A stretch of DNA of 64,000 bases from Shimia sp. Alg240-R146 (GCF_947331465.1 NZ_CAMZOK010000001.1:1836636-1900635); one strand, 5' to 3'; positions 52,609-62,201 are shown, numbered from the stretch's first letter. Numbers and translations: made by a program. The notes: a model not told the origin generated them from the sequence alone.

Positions 52609-53817
52609 TTAGGACGCGTCGGCCATCATGCAGTTTGCATAGTAGGTGACGGTGGCAGGCCAGTCAGAGAAGATGCCTTCTACGCCAACGTCTTGTGCCA
52701 GAACATGCATCAGTTCGAAGTACATCGCGTCGTTGTTGGTCACGTCTTTGACCGACTGGAAGTACCAGCCGCCGCCGTTGGCCAGCGGGCCGGAGCGCTC
52801 AAGCGTCCAGGTGATCAGCTTGAGACCGGCTTCTTTGGCTTTGATGGTATAGGCGGAGGGAACGATTTCGCCGTCTTTGGTTGTCACGAGCATCCACATT
52901 GGCGGTGCAATGTAGTTCACGCCACTGGCTTTCAACTCGGCAAAGTCGTGCGGGAAGGTGGAGGCGTCGTCAGAGTTGAAGCCGTCGATATTGTAAGACG
53001 CATCGAGGAAGACGGCCTGTTTGCCGAATTCTGGTTCGTTTTCAATCCAGTAGAGCACGTCTTCGAGGTTGAAGGACTGAGCCCAAACGTCTGAGGCAGG
53101 AATGCCAGCTGCTTTGTACTCGTCGATCATCTTTTGCGCGTAGTCAGCTTGGGAGAAGCCATCAAACGGCATGTCGACGGAGGGCGATTTGAGTTCGGGT
53201 GTGAACTTGGCGCCAAGATCTTTGAAAAGGGCGATCGACTCGGCATGCGTCATGATCGTGCCTTTGGTCGCATACAGATCGGTGCGCCAGCCGGCGGTGC
53301 CGTCCAGATATTCGGCCACGGTGGTCGCGGCGCTGTTGGCGGCGTCCATTTTGCCATTCAATGTGCGGTACTCGGCCAGAGTGATGTCCGAGGTGCGGCA
53401 CTCAGCGGATGCTTTGGCGTCGCCTGTGGCTGCGGAGAAGCCGGTGGTGCATTTCTCGGCCAGATCGGTGGCGAGGATGTCGGTGGTGGTGTGCAGATCG
53501 TTCTGCGCGTGACGGCAGACAAGCTCTTTGTCTTTGGTGAAGGTCACGTCGCATTCAAGGATCGACGCACCCATACGCGCTGCTGCGCGATTGGATTCGA
53601 CAGTGTGCTCTGGGAACATCATCGGCGCGCCGCGGTGTCCGATCGAGAAGGGGTGCGGCTGCATCGCCATGTTTTCGCATGACTGCAGTTTTTCTTTAAG
53701 AGGGCCGTCTGCCATCTGGTCGATCAAGTAGTAAGGGCGCGGGCCCAGTTCGACCTCTGCCGCGATTGCGGTCAGTGGGGTCAGGGCCAGAGCGGCCAAA
53801 AATGTGGTGCGCAACAT
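52609..53817 (-). CDS. Glycerophosphodiester phosphodiesterase, periplasmic GlpQ type
   Basis: 402 residues with a signal peptide ([18 protein letters not shown]). The GDPD catalytic motifs are clear: [19 protein letters not shown] (HR and E) and [29 protein letters not shown] (ExD and the catalytic His), with FTPELKSP further on. It hydrolyses glycerophosphodiesters to glycerol 3-phosphate and an alcohol in the periplasm, which supplies carbon and phosphate. No glpT/ugp transporter is adjacent. Length exceeds that of E. coli GlpQ (358), with an insertion of about 60 residues after the second motif. Confidence 0.93.
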   Translation of the reverse strand: MLRTTFLAALALTPLTAIAAEVELGPRPYYLIDQMADGPLKEKLQSCENMAMQPHPFSIGHRGAPMMFPEHTVESNRAAARMGASILECDVTFTKDKELVCRHAQNDLHTTTDILATDLAEKCTTGFSAATGDAKASAECRTSDITLAEYRTLNGKMDAANSAATTVAEYLDGTAGWRTDLYATKGTIMTHAESIALFKDLGAKFTPELKSPSVDMPFDGFSQADYAQKMIDEYKAAGIPASDVWAQSFNLEDVLYWIENEPEFGKQAVFLDASYNIDGFNSDDASTFPHDFAELKASGVNYIAPPMWMLVTTKDGEIVPSAYTIKAKEAGLKLITWTLERSGPLANGGGWYFQSVKDVTNNDAMYFELMHVLAQDVGVEGIFSDWPATVTYYANCMMADAS

Positions 53818-53918
53818 GCGTTCACTCCCGTTGGTTGGTTCATGCAGGGGAGATCGCGCAGTTGTGTGACGCTGGCGTAGAGGTCAGGTGACGGATTTTT
53901 AAATGTTTGGTTAAAGAT

Positions 53919-54287
53919 TTACATAAAGCCGAGTTCGAGGCGGGCCTCGTCGCTCATCATTTCCATGCCCCATGGGGGTTCCCAGACAAGCGCCACATCG
54001 ACGTTACGCACGCCGCCGACACCCGCGATGGCCTCGTGCACCCAGCCGGGCATTTCGCCAGCCACAGGACAGCCCGGGGCGGTCAGGCTCATTTTGACGC
54101 TGACGTCGTTCTCGGAGGTGATTTCGATCGTGTAGATCAAGCCGAGGTCATAGATGTTCACCGGTATTTCCGGATCATACACGCTGCGACACGCCTCAAC
54201 CGCCTGTTCATGCAACGGGTGGTCAACGCTGGAAGGCGCGATCAACGGGGTGCCTTCTACGGGATCTTGGTCTGGCGCGTGTGTCAT
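53919..54287 (-). CDS. DUF59/MIP18-family (SufT-like) Fe-S assembly factor
   Basis: 122 residues of the MIP18/DUF59 fold: CRSVYDPEIPVNIYDLGLIYTIEI, then SLTAPGCPVAGEMPGWVHEAI with the conserved cysteine, and VDVALVWEPPWGMEMMSDEAR at the C-terminus. SufT-type proteins help mature Fe-S proteins. The rest of a suf operon is not in the window. The motif ATATTTCCTATAT lies 31 nt before its start codon, as also seen before the sulfite reduction operon. Confidence 0.92.
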   Translation of the reverse strand: MTHAPDQDPVEGTPLIAPSSVDHPLHEQAVEACRSVYDPEIPVNIYDLGLIYTIEITSENDVSVKMSLTAPGCPVAGEMPGWVHEAIAGVGGVRNVDVALVWEPPWGMEMMSDEARLELGFM

Positions 54288-54317
54288 GGTCTGTCCATAA
54301 ATATTCCTGAGTTTTTC

Positions 54318-54330
54318 ATATAGGAAATAT
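54318..54330 (-). promoter_or_regulatory. Candidate promoter/operator of the SufT-like gene
   Basis: ATATTTCCTATAT on the minus strand, identical to the 13-mer at 38852-38864 and at nearly the same distance from a start codon (30 nt here, 31 nt there). The surrounding bases do not extend the match. Confidence 0.4.
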
Positions 54331-54425
54331 GGAAGGCGAGGTCCAGAGGGGGCGGGATGACAAAACCATCAGCAATCGCACAAAACTTCCGTTCTGACCG
54401 GAGAACGCTCGGAGTGGGTGCGAAA

Positions 54426-54449
54426 GGCTCAAGCCGCTAAGCTTGAGCC
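54426..54449 (-). terminator. Hairpin downstream of the SPFH-NfeD operon
   Basis: A perfect 9-bp inverted repeat GGCTCAAGC / GCTTGAGCC with a 6-nt loop lies 43 bp after the nfeD-like stop; on the minus strand it is followed by TTTC only, so it is a weak or Rho-assisted terminator. Confidence 0.55.
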
Positions 54450-54491
54450 AGGCCCAACCCTGCAAGGGGCGGGAGGACATCCGGAAGCAGA

Positions 54492-54767
54492 TTAGTCGTT
54501 GATGTCGTGGTCAAAAGTTTTGACCTGACCGGACGGGAGCGCGAATGCGCGGCGCAGGATGAGCCAGGCGATCAGCGACAGGGCTGCAAAGATCAAGAGG
54601 ATCATCGGGATCGACATCAGTTGGGCAGGACCCAACAACATTAGCCCCATGACCGCTGCTCCGATGGCAAAGCCCAGAAACACAAAGCCGGGCGCGAGGA
54701 CCTCTAGGATGGCCATAATGAGCGCGGCAGCGAGCCAAGCCCACCACGTCGTTACAAGATCCGCCAT
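54492..54767 (-). CDS. NfeD-family membrane protein (short form)
   Basis: 91 residues with three hydrophobic segments: TWWAWLAAALIMAILEVLAPGFVF, GFAIGAAVMGLMLL and PMILLIFAALSLIAWLILR. This is the short NfeD form, ending where longer members continue into an OB-fold (only a hydrophilic tail is present here). It overlaps the SPFH gene stop by one base (TAATG), the usual partnership with stomatin-like proteins in membrane quality control. Confidence 0.9.
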   Translation of the reverse strand: MADLVTTWWAWLAAALIMAILEVLAPGFVFLGFAIGAAVMGLMLLGPAQLMSIPMILLIFAALSLIAWLILRRAFALPSGQVKTFDHDIND

Positions 54768-55654
54768 TATGAGCCTCCCTTGAGCAGTTTGAACGCATCG
54801 CCAAAGGCTTCGAGCGCGGCGGCGGGCAACACGATGGTTTGACTGCCTTCGCCATTGCCCAACGAATTAAGTGCTTCGACCTGTTTCAGCGCAACTTGGT
54901 ATTGCGCGGCCTCAAGGCCGTTTTCCTTGATGGCCACCGCAACCACTTGGGTGGCGTAGGCTTCGGCGTCGGCTTGAATGCGGCGGGCCTTGGCGATTTG
55001 CTCGGCGGCGTAAAGCTCGGCGTCGGCGGCCAGTTCGACGGCGCGGCGGGTGCCTTCGGCCTCGGTCACTTGCGCGCGGCGAGCGCGTTCGGCGTTGAGC
55101 TGTTGCAGCATCGCGTCGCGGGTGGCTTGGTCGAGGTTTACGTCCAAGATTTCGGCGCGGGTCACTTCGATACCCCAGTCATCCACGGCGGTTTCAACGC
55201 TTTTCTGGATCGCCCCAATCAGGTTGGCGCGGTTGGATTGCACTTCGTCCAAGTCCATTTTGCCGATCTCGGCACGCACGATCCCGGCCACAGTGGTGGA
55301 AATCGCGCCGTCCACGTCGCGGATCCGGTACACGGTCTTTTCCGGCTCGATGATGCGGTAGAAAACAGAGGTGTCGATTTGCACAAGCACGTTGTCTTTG
55401 GTGATTGCATCCTGCGAAGCGTTGGGCAGTTGGCGTTCCAAAATTGAAATCTGGTGACGCACAACATCCAGAAAAGGCACGACAAAATTGATGCCAGGCC
55501 CGAGAACCGAATGCAGGCGGCCAAAACGCTCGACCACGTGTTTTTCTGATTGCGGTACGATGCGCACGCCTTTGAGCACGACGATGATCAAGAAGATCGC
55601 CGCCAGGATCAATACGATGTTTTGTGAAAGAAGGCCGATCAGTAGATCTTCCAT
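54767..55654 (-). CDS. SPFH/stomatin-like membrane protease-associated protein (QmcA-like)
   Basis: 295 residues from ATG 55654, with AGAGGGAAACC before it. One N-terminal membrane helix (NIVLILAAIFLIIVVLKGV) is followed by the SPFH domain (RIVPQSEKHVVERFGRLHSVLGPGINFVVPFLD region; DVRGAIST-like VDGAISTTVAGIVRAEIG) and a coiled coil rich in Ala and Glu (RARRAQVTEAEGTRRAVELAADAEL region). It fits the QmcA/HflK-like proteins that form membrane scaffolds. It is paired with nfeD downstream. Confidence 0.93.
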   Translation of the reverse strand: MEDLLIGLLSQNIVLILAAIFLIIVVLKGVRIVPQSEKHVVERFGRLHSVLGPGINFVVPFLDVVRHQISILERQLPNASQDAITKDNVLVQIDTSVFYRIIEPEKTVYRIRDVDGAISTTVAGIVRAEIGKMDLDEVQSNRANLIGAIQKSVETAVDDWGIEVTRAEILDVNLDQATRDAMLQQLNAERARRAQVTEAEGTRRAVELAADAELYAAEQIAKARRIQADAEAYATQVVAVAIKENGLEAAQYQVALKQVEALNSLGNGEGSQTIVLPAAALEAFGDAFKLLKGGS

Positions 55655-55832
55655 GGTTTCCCTCTGCTCCCTTATAAATGTCTTTGTGTTTTCATGACTT
55701 AGAATGTGGTGGATGACCAGTGTTTTACAAGATCGTACCAAAGGCGTAAGGAGGGGGAAACCTGACTGGAACTCCCCCTGTTTGCTGGGTGAATTCCTCG
55801 CACCTTACCTGAAATAACAGCCTGTGACGCCG

Positions 55833-56963
55833 ATGACCGAGAGATTTTCTTTTGCCCTGAATGCCACCGATGGAAAAGCCCGCACGGGCGTGATTTCCAC
55901 ACCAAGGGGCGAGATACGCACGCCTGCGTTTATGCCTGTGGGCACGGCGGCCACTGTCAAGGCGATGATGCCGGAAAGCGTACGCGCGACCGGGGCGGAT
56001 ATTTTGCTGGGCAATACGTATCACTTGATGCTGCGCCCGACGGCTGAGCGGATTGACCGCCTTGGGGGGTTGCACAAATTTATGAACTGGGACCGGCCCA
56101 TTTTGACGGATTCGGGTGGATTTCAGGTGATGAGCCTTGCCGAGCTGCGCAAGCTTACCGAGAAAGGCGTGACCTTTAAGAGCCACATTGATGGGTCCAA
56201 GCACGAGCTTACGCCGGAGCGGTCGATGGAGATCCAGCGGCTGTTGGGCAGCGATATTGTCATGTGTTTTGACGAATGTCCGGCCTTGCCCGCGGACCGC
56301 GCGCGCATAGCGGAAAGCATGCGGTTGTCGATGCGATGGGCTGCGCGCTCCAAGGAGGCGTTTGGCGATCGTCCCGGGCACGCGCTGTTTGGTATTATGC
56401 AAGGTGGTTTGGAACAGGATTTCCGTGAGGAATCCGCCGAAGCGCTCAAAGAGATCGGTTTTGATGGCTACGCTGTTGGCGGTCTGGCTGTGGGCGAGGG
56501 GCAGGAGGGCATGTTTGCGTGTCTGGATTATGCACCCGACATGCTGCCAGTGGATAAGCCGCGCTATTTGATGGGCGTGGGCAAGCCGGATGACATTGTG
56601 GGTGCCGTCAAACGCGGTATCGATATGATGGATTGCGTGTTGCCAAGCCGCTCAGGTCGCACGGGGCAGGTGTTTACCCGTTATGGCGTGGTGAACATCA
56701 AGAATGCGCGGCATCAGGATGATCCGCGGCCTTTGGATGAACATTGTGGCTGCCCCGCCTGTTCGAACTATTCACGCGCTTATTTGCATCATGTGTTCCG
56801 GTCCAATGAGATGATCTCGGGTATGCTGCTGACGTGGCACAACCTGCATTATTTCCAAGAGCTGATGCAGGGCATGCGCGATGCGATTGCGGCGGGAACA
56901 TTTGCGGCTTGGGAAGCGGAATTTCATGCGCGGCGGGCGCAGGGTGATATCGAGCCGGTGTGA
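55833..56963 (+). CDS. tgt: Queuine/preQ1 tRNA-ribosyltransferase
   Basis: 376 residues from ATG 55833 (GTG 55824 is the alternative; neither has a clear ribosome site). Active-site and zinc motifs are complete: [29 protein letters not shown] (nucleophile region), [28 protein letters not shown] (catalytic Asp) and the Zn ligands [18 protein letters not shown]. The enzyme exchanges guanine 34 of tRNA-Asn, -Asp, -His and -Tyr for preQ1. A small exported protein gene follows after 10 bp. Confidence 0.97.
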   Translation: MTERFSFALNATDGKARTGVISTPRGEIRTPAFMPVGTAATVKAMMPESVRATGADILLGNTYHLMLRPTAERIDRLGGLHKFMNWDRPILTDSGGFQVMSLAELRKLTEKGVTFKSHIDGSKHELTPERSMEIQRLLGSDIVMCFDECPALPADRARIAESMRLSMRWAARSKEAFGDRPGHALFGIMQGGLEQDFREESAEALKEIGFDGYAVGGLAVGEGQEGMFACLDYAPDMLPVDKPRYLMGVGKPDDIVGAVKRGIDMMDCVLPSRSGRTGQVFTRYGVVNIKNARHQDDPRPLDEHCGCPACSNYSRAYLHHVFRSNEMISGMLLTWHNLHYFQELMQGMRDAIAAGTFAAWEAEFHARRAQGDIEPV

Positions 56964-56973
56964 GGTGAAGGCC

Positions 56974-57522
56974 ATGAAGCGTTTGTTTGCAATAGCAGCG
57001 ATTATGATGGCGCCAAGTTGGGTGTTGGCTGACGGGTTTTGCGATGTCACGGATCCGGCGGAGGTCTACGCGCGGCTGGCCGGCAATTGGGAGCGTGAAG
57101 GCAGCACGTCGGTAGATGGCGCGGACACGTCTTTTATTCGACCCGCGAGGGTGTTCGCCACGCGGATTTCAGCGGATGGCATGTTTCAGTCGGGGTTTGT
57201 CGATAGCCTGATGGGCGAAGAAGTGGCGTTGGAATGGATCACGCCGAAGCCTTATGGCGTGGATCGTGTGGATGATGTGCTTGATGCCACAGAACGTGCC
57301 GATCTGGCGGACGTACTGAGCGACACGCGCTGTGGGCCTGAGTCGTTACCACAGTTGCAGCTGGAGCTGCCCGAATTTGAAGGCGGGGTGAGCGTATTTG
57401 GGACCATCACGCTGGTGCCCTTTTTCGATGACCGCGTGCTGGAGATTTCCGAGCTGACTTTGCGGAGCGACGAAACGGTGCTGTTCATGGTCGAAACGGT
57501 TCTTTTGCAGCCCGCGAACTGA
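56974..57522 (+). CDS. Exported protein of unknown function
   Basis: 182 residues from ATG 56974, 10 bp after tgt, with GAGGTGAAGG upstream. A signal peptide (FAIAAIMMAPSWVLADG) precedes a mature domain with three cysteines (FCDVTDP near the N-terminus and TRCGPES in the middle account for two). The mature part looks beta-rich (FEGGVSVFGTITLVPFF; VLEISELTLRSDETVLFMVETVLL). I recognise no family. Proximity to tgt suggests co-transcription but no functional link is evident. Confidence 0.72.
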   Translation: MKRLFAIAAIMMAPSWVLADGFCDVTDPAEVYARLAGNWEREGSTSVDGADTSFIRPARVFATRISADGMFQSGFVDSLMGEEVALEWITPKPYGVDRVDDVLDATERADLADVLSDTRCGPESLPQLQLELPEFEGGVSVFGTITLVPFFDDRVLEISELTLRSDETVLFMVETVLLQPAN

Positions 57523-57547
57523 AAAAGTTTTGGCGTGCAGGCGGAAT

Positions 57548-57577
57548 TTGCGTGAGCGCGACACGCAAGCGTCGCGC
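57548..57577. other. Overlapping alternative hairpins between convergent genes
   Basis: TTGCGTG/CACGCAA (57548-57554 with 57562-57568) and GCGCGAC/GTCGCGC (57556-57562 with 57571-57577) share bases and cannot form together. They lie in the gap between two convergent genes and may serve as a transcription barrier; there is no T-tract. Confidence 0.4.
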
Positions 57578-57586
57578 CCAGCAGCG

Positions 57587-58747
57587 TTAGATCAGGCCAA
57601 ACAGCTTTTTGCGTTTCGGGCGCGCGGCAAAATCATATCCGCAACCTTCAAAGAAGGCGCGCACCTCGGGTGTGAGCATGCCACGGCGGCTGGCGTATTG
57701 CGGCAAATCGAAACCACCGCCGTAGTTCAATTCAACCACCACCGGCCCGTCAGGCGTGATGGCGATGTCTGTGGATTGATAGCGAATGGGGGCAAAGATG
57801 CGGGCGGCACGATCATTGATGTCGCGCAATTCGTCCCAGCAGGGCAGCTTTAGGCCCATCAGGCCGGCGACCTCGGGGTGATCGTCAAGAAACTCGGTTT
57901 CCACACCGCGCAGCGCGACGGTTTTGATTTCACCGGTGTCCACGTCGATGCTGCAGGCGAGGTTGCCCGGACGCCAGAAGGCATCTGCGATGTTGTCGCC
58001 CTGTGGCATCTTGATGATAGCAACCGGGCAATAAACGTCGGCGTCGCGCACCAGATTGACCATGCGCACTGTGGCGAGGGCCGAGCAGTATTTGGCAAAG
58101 CCGTCATGATTGCCGAGCACGGATTGTACGATATAGGCGTTGCCGGCAACAAAATCGCTGAGGAAATCCGCGTAAGTCATCGGAGCGTGACCGGTGCAGT
58201 GGATGTGGGTGTCGTCAGCCTTTTCAACGCGGAAGGCGCCAAAGCTGACCATGCCGTCGGTCACTTTGCCAAAAAGCTGTTTGTCGCTATTGGCCAGCAG
58301 CAGGGTTTTGAGGCCTTCGGCGGTGTCGATTTTTGTCAGGCCGGGGTAGAGGCGGGCGGAGGTGTCGATCACCGCGAGGCTCTCAGGAACCGCGACCCCA
58401 CCGGCCTGCAGCAAGGTGCCTGCGAGGGCCTTGTCTTCGGCGGCGGCGGTCCAGCGTTTGTTGTTGCAGGTGTGCGTGATTGGCCAATGCAAGTCGTTTG
58501 ACAGAAACTCAGCACGTTGCTCGGGTGTGTAGCGGTCCAAATCGTAGAGGCCGGTACGGATATATTCGACCATATTGAGCCGCGCGTCCGATTTTGCCAT
58601 TTGCGAAAACTCGCGTTGGATCGCCAGCACTGAGCGGCCGGATTTTTTGGCCGCATAGGCCAGCAGGTCTTTGTGACTGTTGTCGCGCATCGAATAATAG
58701 TGCTGCAAGTCAAGATCAGCGGCGGAGGATTTGGCGTCTGTTGTCAT
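57587..58747 (-). CDS. Sugar-transfer-associated ATP-grasp-type protein (PF14397-like)
   Basis: 386 residues from ATG 58747 (an open frame extends upstream through A/T-rich sequence without homologous character). The fold is ATP-grasp-like: KQLFGKVTDGMVSFGAFRVEK, IVQSVLGNHDGFAKYCSALATVRMVNL, and the metal-ligand region TPDGPVVVELNYGGGFDLPQ near the C-terminus. In my memory this matches ATPgrasp_ST proteins, often linked to polysaccharide or glycan genes; here it stands alone. The substrate is unknown. The family name is an inference from motifs. Confidence 0.75.
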   Translation of the reverse strand: MTTDAKSSAADLDLQHYYSMRDNSHKDLLAYAAKKSGRSVLAIQREFSQMAKSDARLNMVEYIRTGLYDLDRYTPEQRAEFLSNDLHWPITHTCNNKRWTAAAEDKALAGTLLQAGGVAVPESLAVIDTSARLYPGLTKIDTAEGLKTLLLANSDKQLFGKVTDGMVSFGAFRVEKADDTHIHCTGHAPMTYADFLSDFVAGNAYIVQSVLGNHDGFAKYCSALATVRMVNLVRDADVYCPVAIIKMPQGDNIADAFWRPGNLACSIDVDTGEIKTVALRGVETEFLDDHPEVAGLMGLKLPCWDELRDINDRAARIFAPIRYQSTDIAITPDGPVVVELNYGGGFDLPQYASRRGMLTPEVRAFFEGCGYDFAARPKRKKLFGLI

Positions 58748-58963
58748 AGGGTAATCCAGCGTGTTGAGAGGCTTTGGTTCCAATTTGGAAACAATTATGT
58801 TGGGGAAATGCGGTGAAAAAATGGCGTTCAAAAAGATTTGTGGATTGGTGATGAGTGACGTCGAATATTTAAGCCATAACCGCAAAATCCAAACATTTAG
58901 GGCTTTAGCGCCTTGTGACTTAGGACTTGGAAAGGCATTGTGGTTGCCAAGCAAAAAAGAGCG
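58748..58963 (-). other. A/T-rich upstream region of the ATP-grasp gene
   Basis: About 215 bp with strongly lower G/C than the surroundings, holding the promoter of the minus-strand ATP-grasp gene. Several TTTA/TATT stretches could serve as promoter elements, but I cannot choose one. The lon promoter begins just to the right. Confidence 0.4.
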
Positions 58964-58964
58964 G

Positions 58965-58992
58965 TTGAATCGATAGGGGATGGCCCCCATTT
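58965..58992 (+). promoter_or_regulatory. RpoH (heat-shock) type promoter of lon
   Basis: TTGAA (58965-58969), a 15-nt spacer and CCCCATTT (58985-58992) match the sigma-32 pattern CTTGAA-N13/14-CCCCATNT closely. Transcription would start near 59000, giving a leader of about 75 nt before the lon ATG. Heat-shock control of lon is well known in proteobacteria. Confidence 0.8.
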
Positions 58993-59073
58993 CAGTTAGC
59001 CGAGGAAACGGAAAGTGGACGTGTGGTTGCCTAGAATGGGACCCGGGCCGCTTTGCTAGAACAAGGAATACTC

Positions 59074-61476
59074 ATGTTAGAGTCTCTCAACCCATCTTAT
59101 CCCGTCTTGCCGCTGCGCGACATTGTGGTCTTCCCGCATATGATCGTGCCGCTGTTTGTAGGACGGGACAAATCGGTCCGCGCGCTTGAAGAGGTGATGG
59201 CCGATGACAAACAGATCCTGTTGTCGAGCCAGATCGACCCCGCTGAGGATGATCCGGGTCCCGACGGGATTTATCGCACCGGTGTGTTGGCCAATGTGTT
59301 GCAACTGTTGAAGCTGCCCGATGGCACCGTAAAGGTGCTGGTCGAAGGCCAAAGCCGTGTGACCATCGCAGATTTCATCGAAAACGAGAATTTCTTTGAA
59401 GCCCGCGCTGAGCATCTTGAAGAAATGCCCGGTGATCTCGCCACCATCGAAGCGCTTTTGCGCTCTGTTGGCGATGAGTTCGAGCGCTATGCCAAGGTCA
59501 AGAAGAACATCCCCGAAGAGGCGCTGAGCGCTGTTGAGGAAGCCGAAGAGCCAGCGCGTCTGGCCGATCTGGTGGCCGGTCATCTGGGCATCGAAGTGGA
59601 CCAGAAGCAGGATCTGCTTGAGACCCTGTCGGTCAGCGAGCGGCTTGAGAAGGTATATGGTCTGATGCAGGGCGAGATGAGCGTTTTGCAGGTCGAGAAG
59701 AAGATCAAGACACGCGTCAAAACCCAGATGGAGAAGACGCAGCGCGAGTACTATTTGAATGAGCAGATGAAAGCCATTCAGAAGGAACTTGGCGACGGCG
59801 AAGAGGGCGAAGGCGAGATTGCCGAGCTTGAGGACAAGATTGGTAAGACCAAGCTGTCCAAGGAAGCCAAAGAAAAGGCGGATGCCGAGCTGAAGAAGCT
59901 CAAGAACATGAGCCCGATGTCAGCCGAAGCCACAGTTGTGCGCAACTATCTGGATTGGATGCTGTCCATTCCGTGGGGCAAAAAAGGCCGCGTGAAAAAG
60001 GACCTGAATGCCGCGCAAGCGATGTTGGATACGGATCACTACGGTCTGGAAAAGGTTAAAGAACGCATTGTTGAGTACCTTGCAGTGCAGCAAAGATCGA
60101 GCAAGCTCAAAGGCCCGATCATGTGCCTTGTGGGCCCTCCTGGTGTGGGTAAAACCTCGCTTGGCAAATCGGTTGCCAAGGCGACAGGACGTGAGTTCAT
60201 CCGCATTTCGCTGGGCGGTGTGCGTGATGAAAGCGAAATCCGCGGTCACCGGCGGACCTATATCGGCTCCATGCCCGGTAAGATCATTCAGGCACTGAAA
60301 AAGGCGAAAACCACAAATCCGCTGATCTTGCTCGATGAAATCGACAAGATGGGGCAGGATTTCCGTGGCGATCCCGCATCCGCGATGCTTGAAGTGCTTG
60401 ATCCTGAACAGAACAGTACGTTTGTCGATCACTACCTTGAGGTGGAATACGATCTGTCTAACGTCATGTTCCTGACCACGGCGAACTCCTACAACATGCC
60501 CGGACCTTTGCTGGACCGGATGGAGATCATTTCGCTTGCGGGCTACACCGAAGACGAGAAGCGCGAAATTGCGCGCCAGCACCTGATCGACAAACAGATC
60601 AAGAACCACGGCCTTAAGAAGGGCGAGTTCGAAGTGTCTGATGATGCAATTCAGGAAATTGTCCGGACATACACGCGCGAAGCCGGTGTGCGGAATCTTG
60701 AGCGCGAATTGGCCAAGCTGACACGTAAGGCTGTGACCAAAATCGTTAAAGGCGAAGAGGAAACCGTTTCGGTGACCGCGGACAACCTTGATGACTTCCT
60801 TGGTGTGAAAAAGTTCCGTTACGGGCTTGCCGAAGATGAAAATCAGGTGGGTGTCGTCACCGGTCTGGCCTGGACCAGCGTTGGCGGCGATCTGCTGCAC
60901 ATCGAAGGTCTGAAACTGCCCGGTAAAGGGCGGATGAAGACCACAGGTAAGCTCGGCGACGTGATGAAGGAGTCGATTGATGCGGCGTCTTCTTATGTGC
61001 GTTCGATCAGCCCGCAGATTGGTGTGAAACCAACGCTGTTTGACAAGATCGACATCCACGTACACGTACCTGATGGTGCGACGCCCAAGGATGGCCCGTC
61101 TGCGGGTCTGGCAATGGTGACGTCGATTGTGTCGGTTTTGACCGGCATTCCGGTGCGCAAAGATATGGCGATGACCGGCGAAGTCAGCCTACGCGGCAAT
61201 GCAATGCCGATTGGTGGTCTGAAAGAGAAACTGCTCGCGGCCCTGCGTGGCGGCATCAAGACGGTGCTGATCCCGCAGGAAAACGAAAAGGATCTGGCGG
61301 ACATTCCGGACAACGTTAAGGCGGGTCTGGATATCATTCCGGTCAAACACGTGTCAGAAGTTCTGAAGCTGGCCTTGGTTGATGAACCCGAAGCCATTGA
61401 GTGGGACGAAGCGGCAGAAGAAGCTGCGGCGGCTGCTTTGAAGGCGGAGCAGGGGGCCTCGGCCACGGCACACTGA
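59074..61476 (+). CDS. lon: ATP-dependent protease Lon
   Basis: 800 residues from ATG 59074, with CAAGGA 7 nt upstream. All domains are present: N-terminal LON substrate-binding domain (YPVLPLRDIVVFPHMIVPLFVGR), a coiled coil, the AAA+ module (Walker A GPPGVGKTSLGKS; Walker B LILLDEIDKMG) and the C-terminal Ser-Lys protease (DGPSAGLAMVTS with catalytic Ser; GLKEKLLAALRGG with the Lys). It degrades damaged and regulatory proteins. A sigma-32-type promoter lies upstream and a terminator downstream. A TTG at 59053 is an unlikely alternative start. Confidence 0.98.
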   Translation: MLESLNPSYPVLPLRDIVVFPHMIVPLFVGRDKSVRALEEVMADDKQILLSSQIDPAEDDPGPDGIYRTGVLANVLQLLKLPDGTVKVLVEGQSRVTIADFIENENFFEARAEHLEEMPGDLATIEALLRSVGDEFERYAKVKKNIPEEALSAVEEAEEPARLADLVAGHLGIEVDQKQDLLETLSVSERLEKVYGLMQGEMSVLQVEKKIKTRVKTQMEKTQREYYLNEQMKAIQKELGDGEEGEGEIAELEDKIGKTKLSKEAKEKADAELKKLKNMSPMSAEATVVRNYLDWMLSIPWGKKGRVKKDLNAAQAMLDTDHYGLEKVKERIVEYLAVQQRSSKLKGPIMCLVGPPGVGKTSLGKSVAKATGREFIRISLGGVRDESEIRGHRRTYIGSMPGKIIQALKKAKTTNPLILLDEIDKMGQDFRGDPASAMLEVLDPEQNSTFVDHYLEVEYDLSNVMFLTTANSYNMPGPLLDRMEIISLAGYTEDEKREIARQHLIDKQIKNHGLKKGEFEVSDDAIQEIVRTYTREAGVRNLERELAKLTRKAVTKIVKGEEETVSVTADNLDDFLGVKKFRYGLAEDENQVGVVTGLAWTSVGGDLLHIEGLKLPGKGRMKTTGKLGDVMKESIDAASSYVRSISPQIGVKPTLFDKIDIHVHVPDGATPKDGPSAGLAMVTSIVSVLTGIPVRKDMAMTGEVSLRGNAMPIGGLKEKLLAALRGGIKTVLIPQENEKDLADIPDNVKAGLDIIPVKHVSEVLKLALVDEPEAIEWDEAAEEAAAAALKAEQGASATAH

Positions 61477-61500
61477 CGCCACTTTAAGCAAAACTGAAGC

Positions 61501-61533
61501 AAAGCGCGTCCCTGAAAAGGGGCGCGTTTTTTT
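61501..61533 (+). terminator. Terminator of lon
   Basis: AAAGCGCGTCCC pairs with GGGGCGCGTTTT (two G-T wobbles) around TGAAAA, followed by TTT. It begins 24 bp after the lon stop. Confidence 0.88.
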
Positions 61534-61687
61534 GCACGAAAATGGCCTATCTTGTGGTTTGTAGGCGCTCTAGCGACAACAAATTGGGATAGCGGTGGTT
61601 TTATGAGGGGGCGCCTGATAGGGTTGAGGCGAGTATATGAGCAATGCCGCGTCGGTTTGCGGCGACAATTATTTGAGTGAGACAGTA

Positions 61688-62182
61688 ATGGCCAAAACTC
61701 CTTCGAGCAGCACACGTAAAACCATGACAACCCGCAGCCGGTCCACGACAACCGCGCGCAAAACCACGTCGGCGAAGACAACCGCCACGAGCAAAGCCGC
61801 GTCTTCCAGCGCTGCCGCGACAGCTGCAACACTTGCGTCGACTGCGAGTAAGGTGCCTGAGGGTGTTGTGGTTGCAGCACCTGAAAAAGACGGTTCCGAA
61901 GAAATGCGCAAAAACGAGTTGTTTGATGCCGTTGTCGAACGGTCCGGTATCAGGAAAAAGTTCGCCAAGCCCGCAATCGAGGCAGCCTTGGCCATTCTTG
62001 GAGAGGCATTGGAAGAGGGACGGGCACTGCAATTGCCGCCTTTGGGCCGCGTCAAGGTACAGAAATCCAAGGATATAGACGGCGGGGTTGTGATCACAAC
62101 GCGCGTTCGGCGTAAGGAGACGTCTGAGGCTGAAGAGACCAAGGAAACTGGCGGGGACACTATTGCAGAGGCTTCTGACTGA
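61688..62182 (+). CDS. HU-like DNA-binding protein with Ser/Thr/Ala/Lys-rich N-terminal tail
   Basis: 164 residues from ATG 61688. The N-terminal ~70 residues are almost entirely Ser, Thr, Ala, Lys and Arg (histone-tail-like, TTRSRSTTTARKTTSAKTT), followed by a domain resembling the HU/IHF fold: MRKNELFDAVVERSGIRKKFAKPAIEAALAILGEALEEG and LQLPPLGRVKVQKSKDIDGG (the arm region is short). An acidic tail ends the protein. Such chimeric HU proteins occur in alphaproteobacteria and probably bind DNA non-specifically. A longer start at 61637 is less likely. Confidence 0.82.
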   Translation: MAKTPSSSTRKTMTTRSRSTTTARKTTSAKTTATSKAASSSAAATAATLASTASKVPEGVVVAAPEKDGSEEMRKNELFDAVVERSGIRKKFAKPAIEAALAILGEALEEGRALQLPPLGRVKVQKSKDIDGGVVITTRVRRKETSEAEETKETGGDTIAEASD

Positions 62183-62201
62183 GGATAAACAGCGCGACAC
62201 C

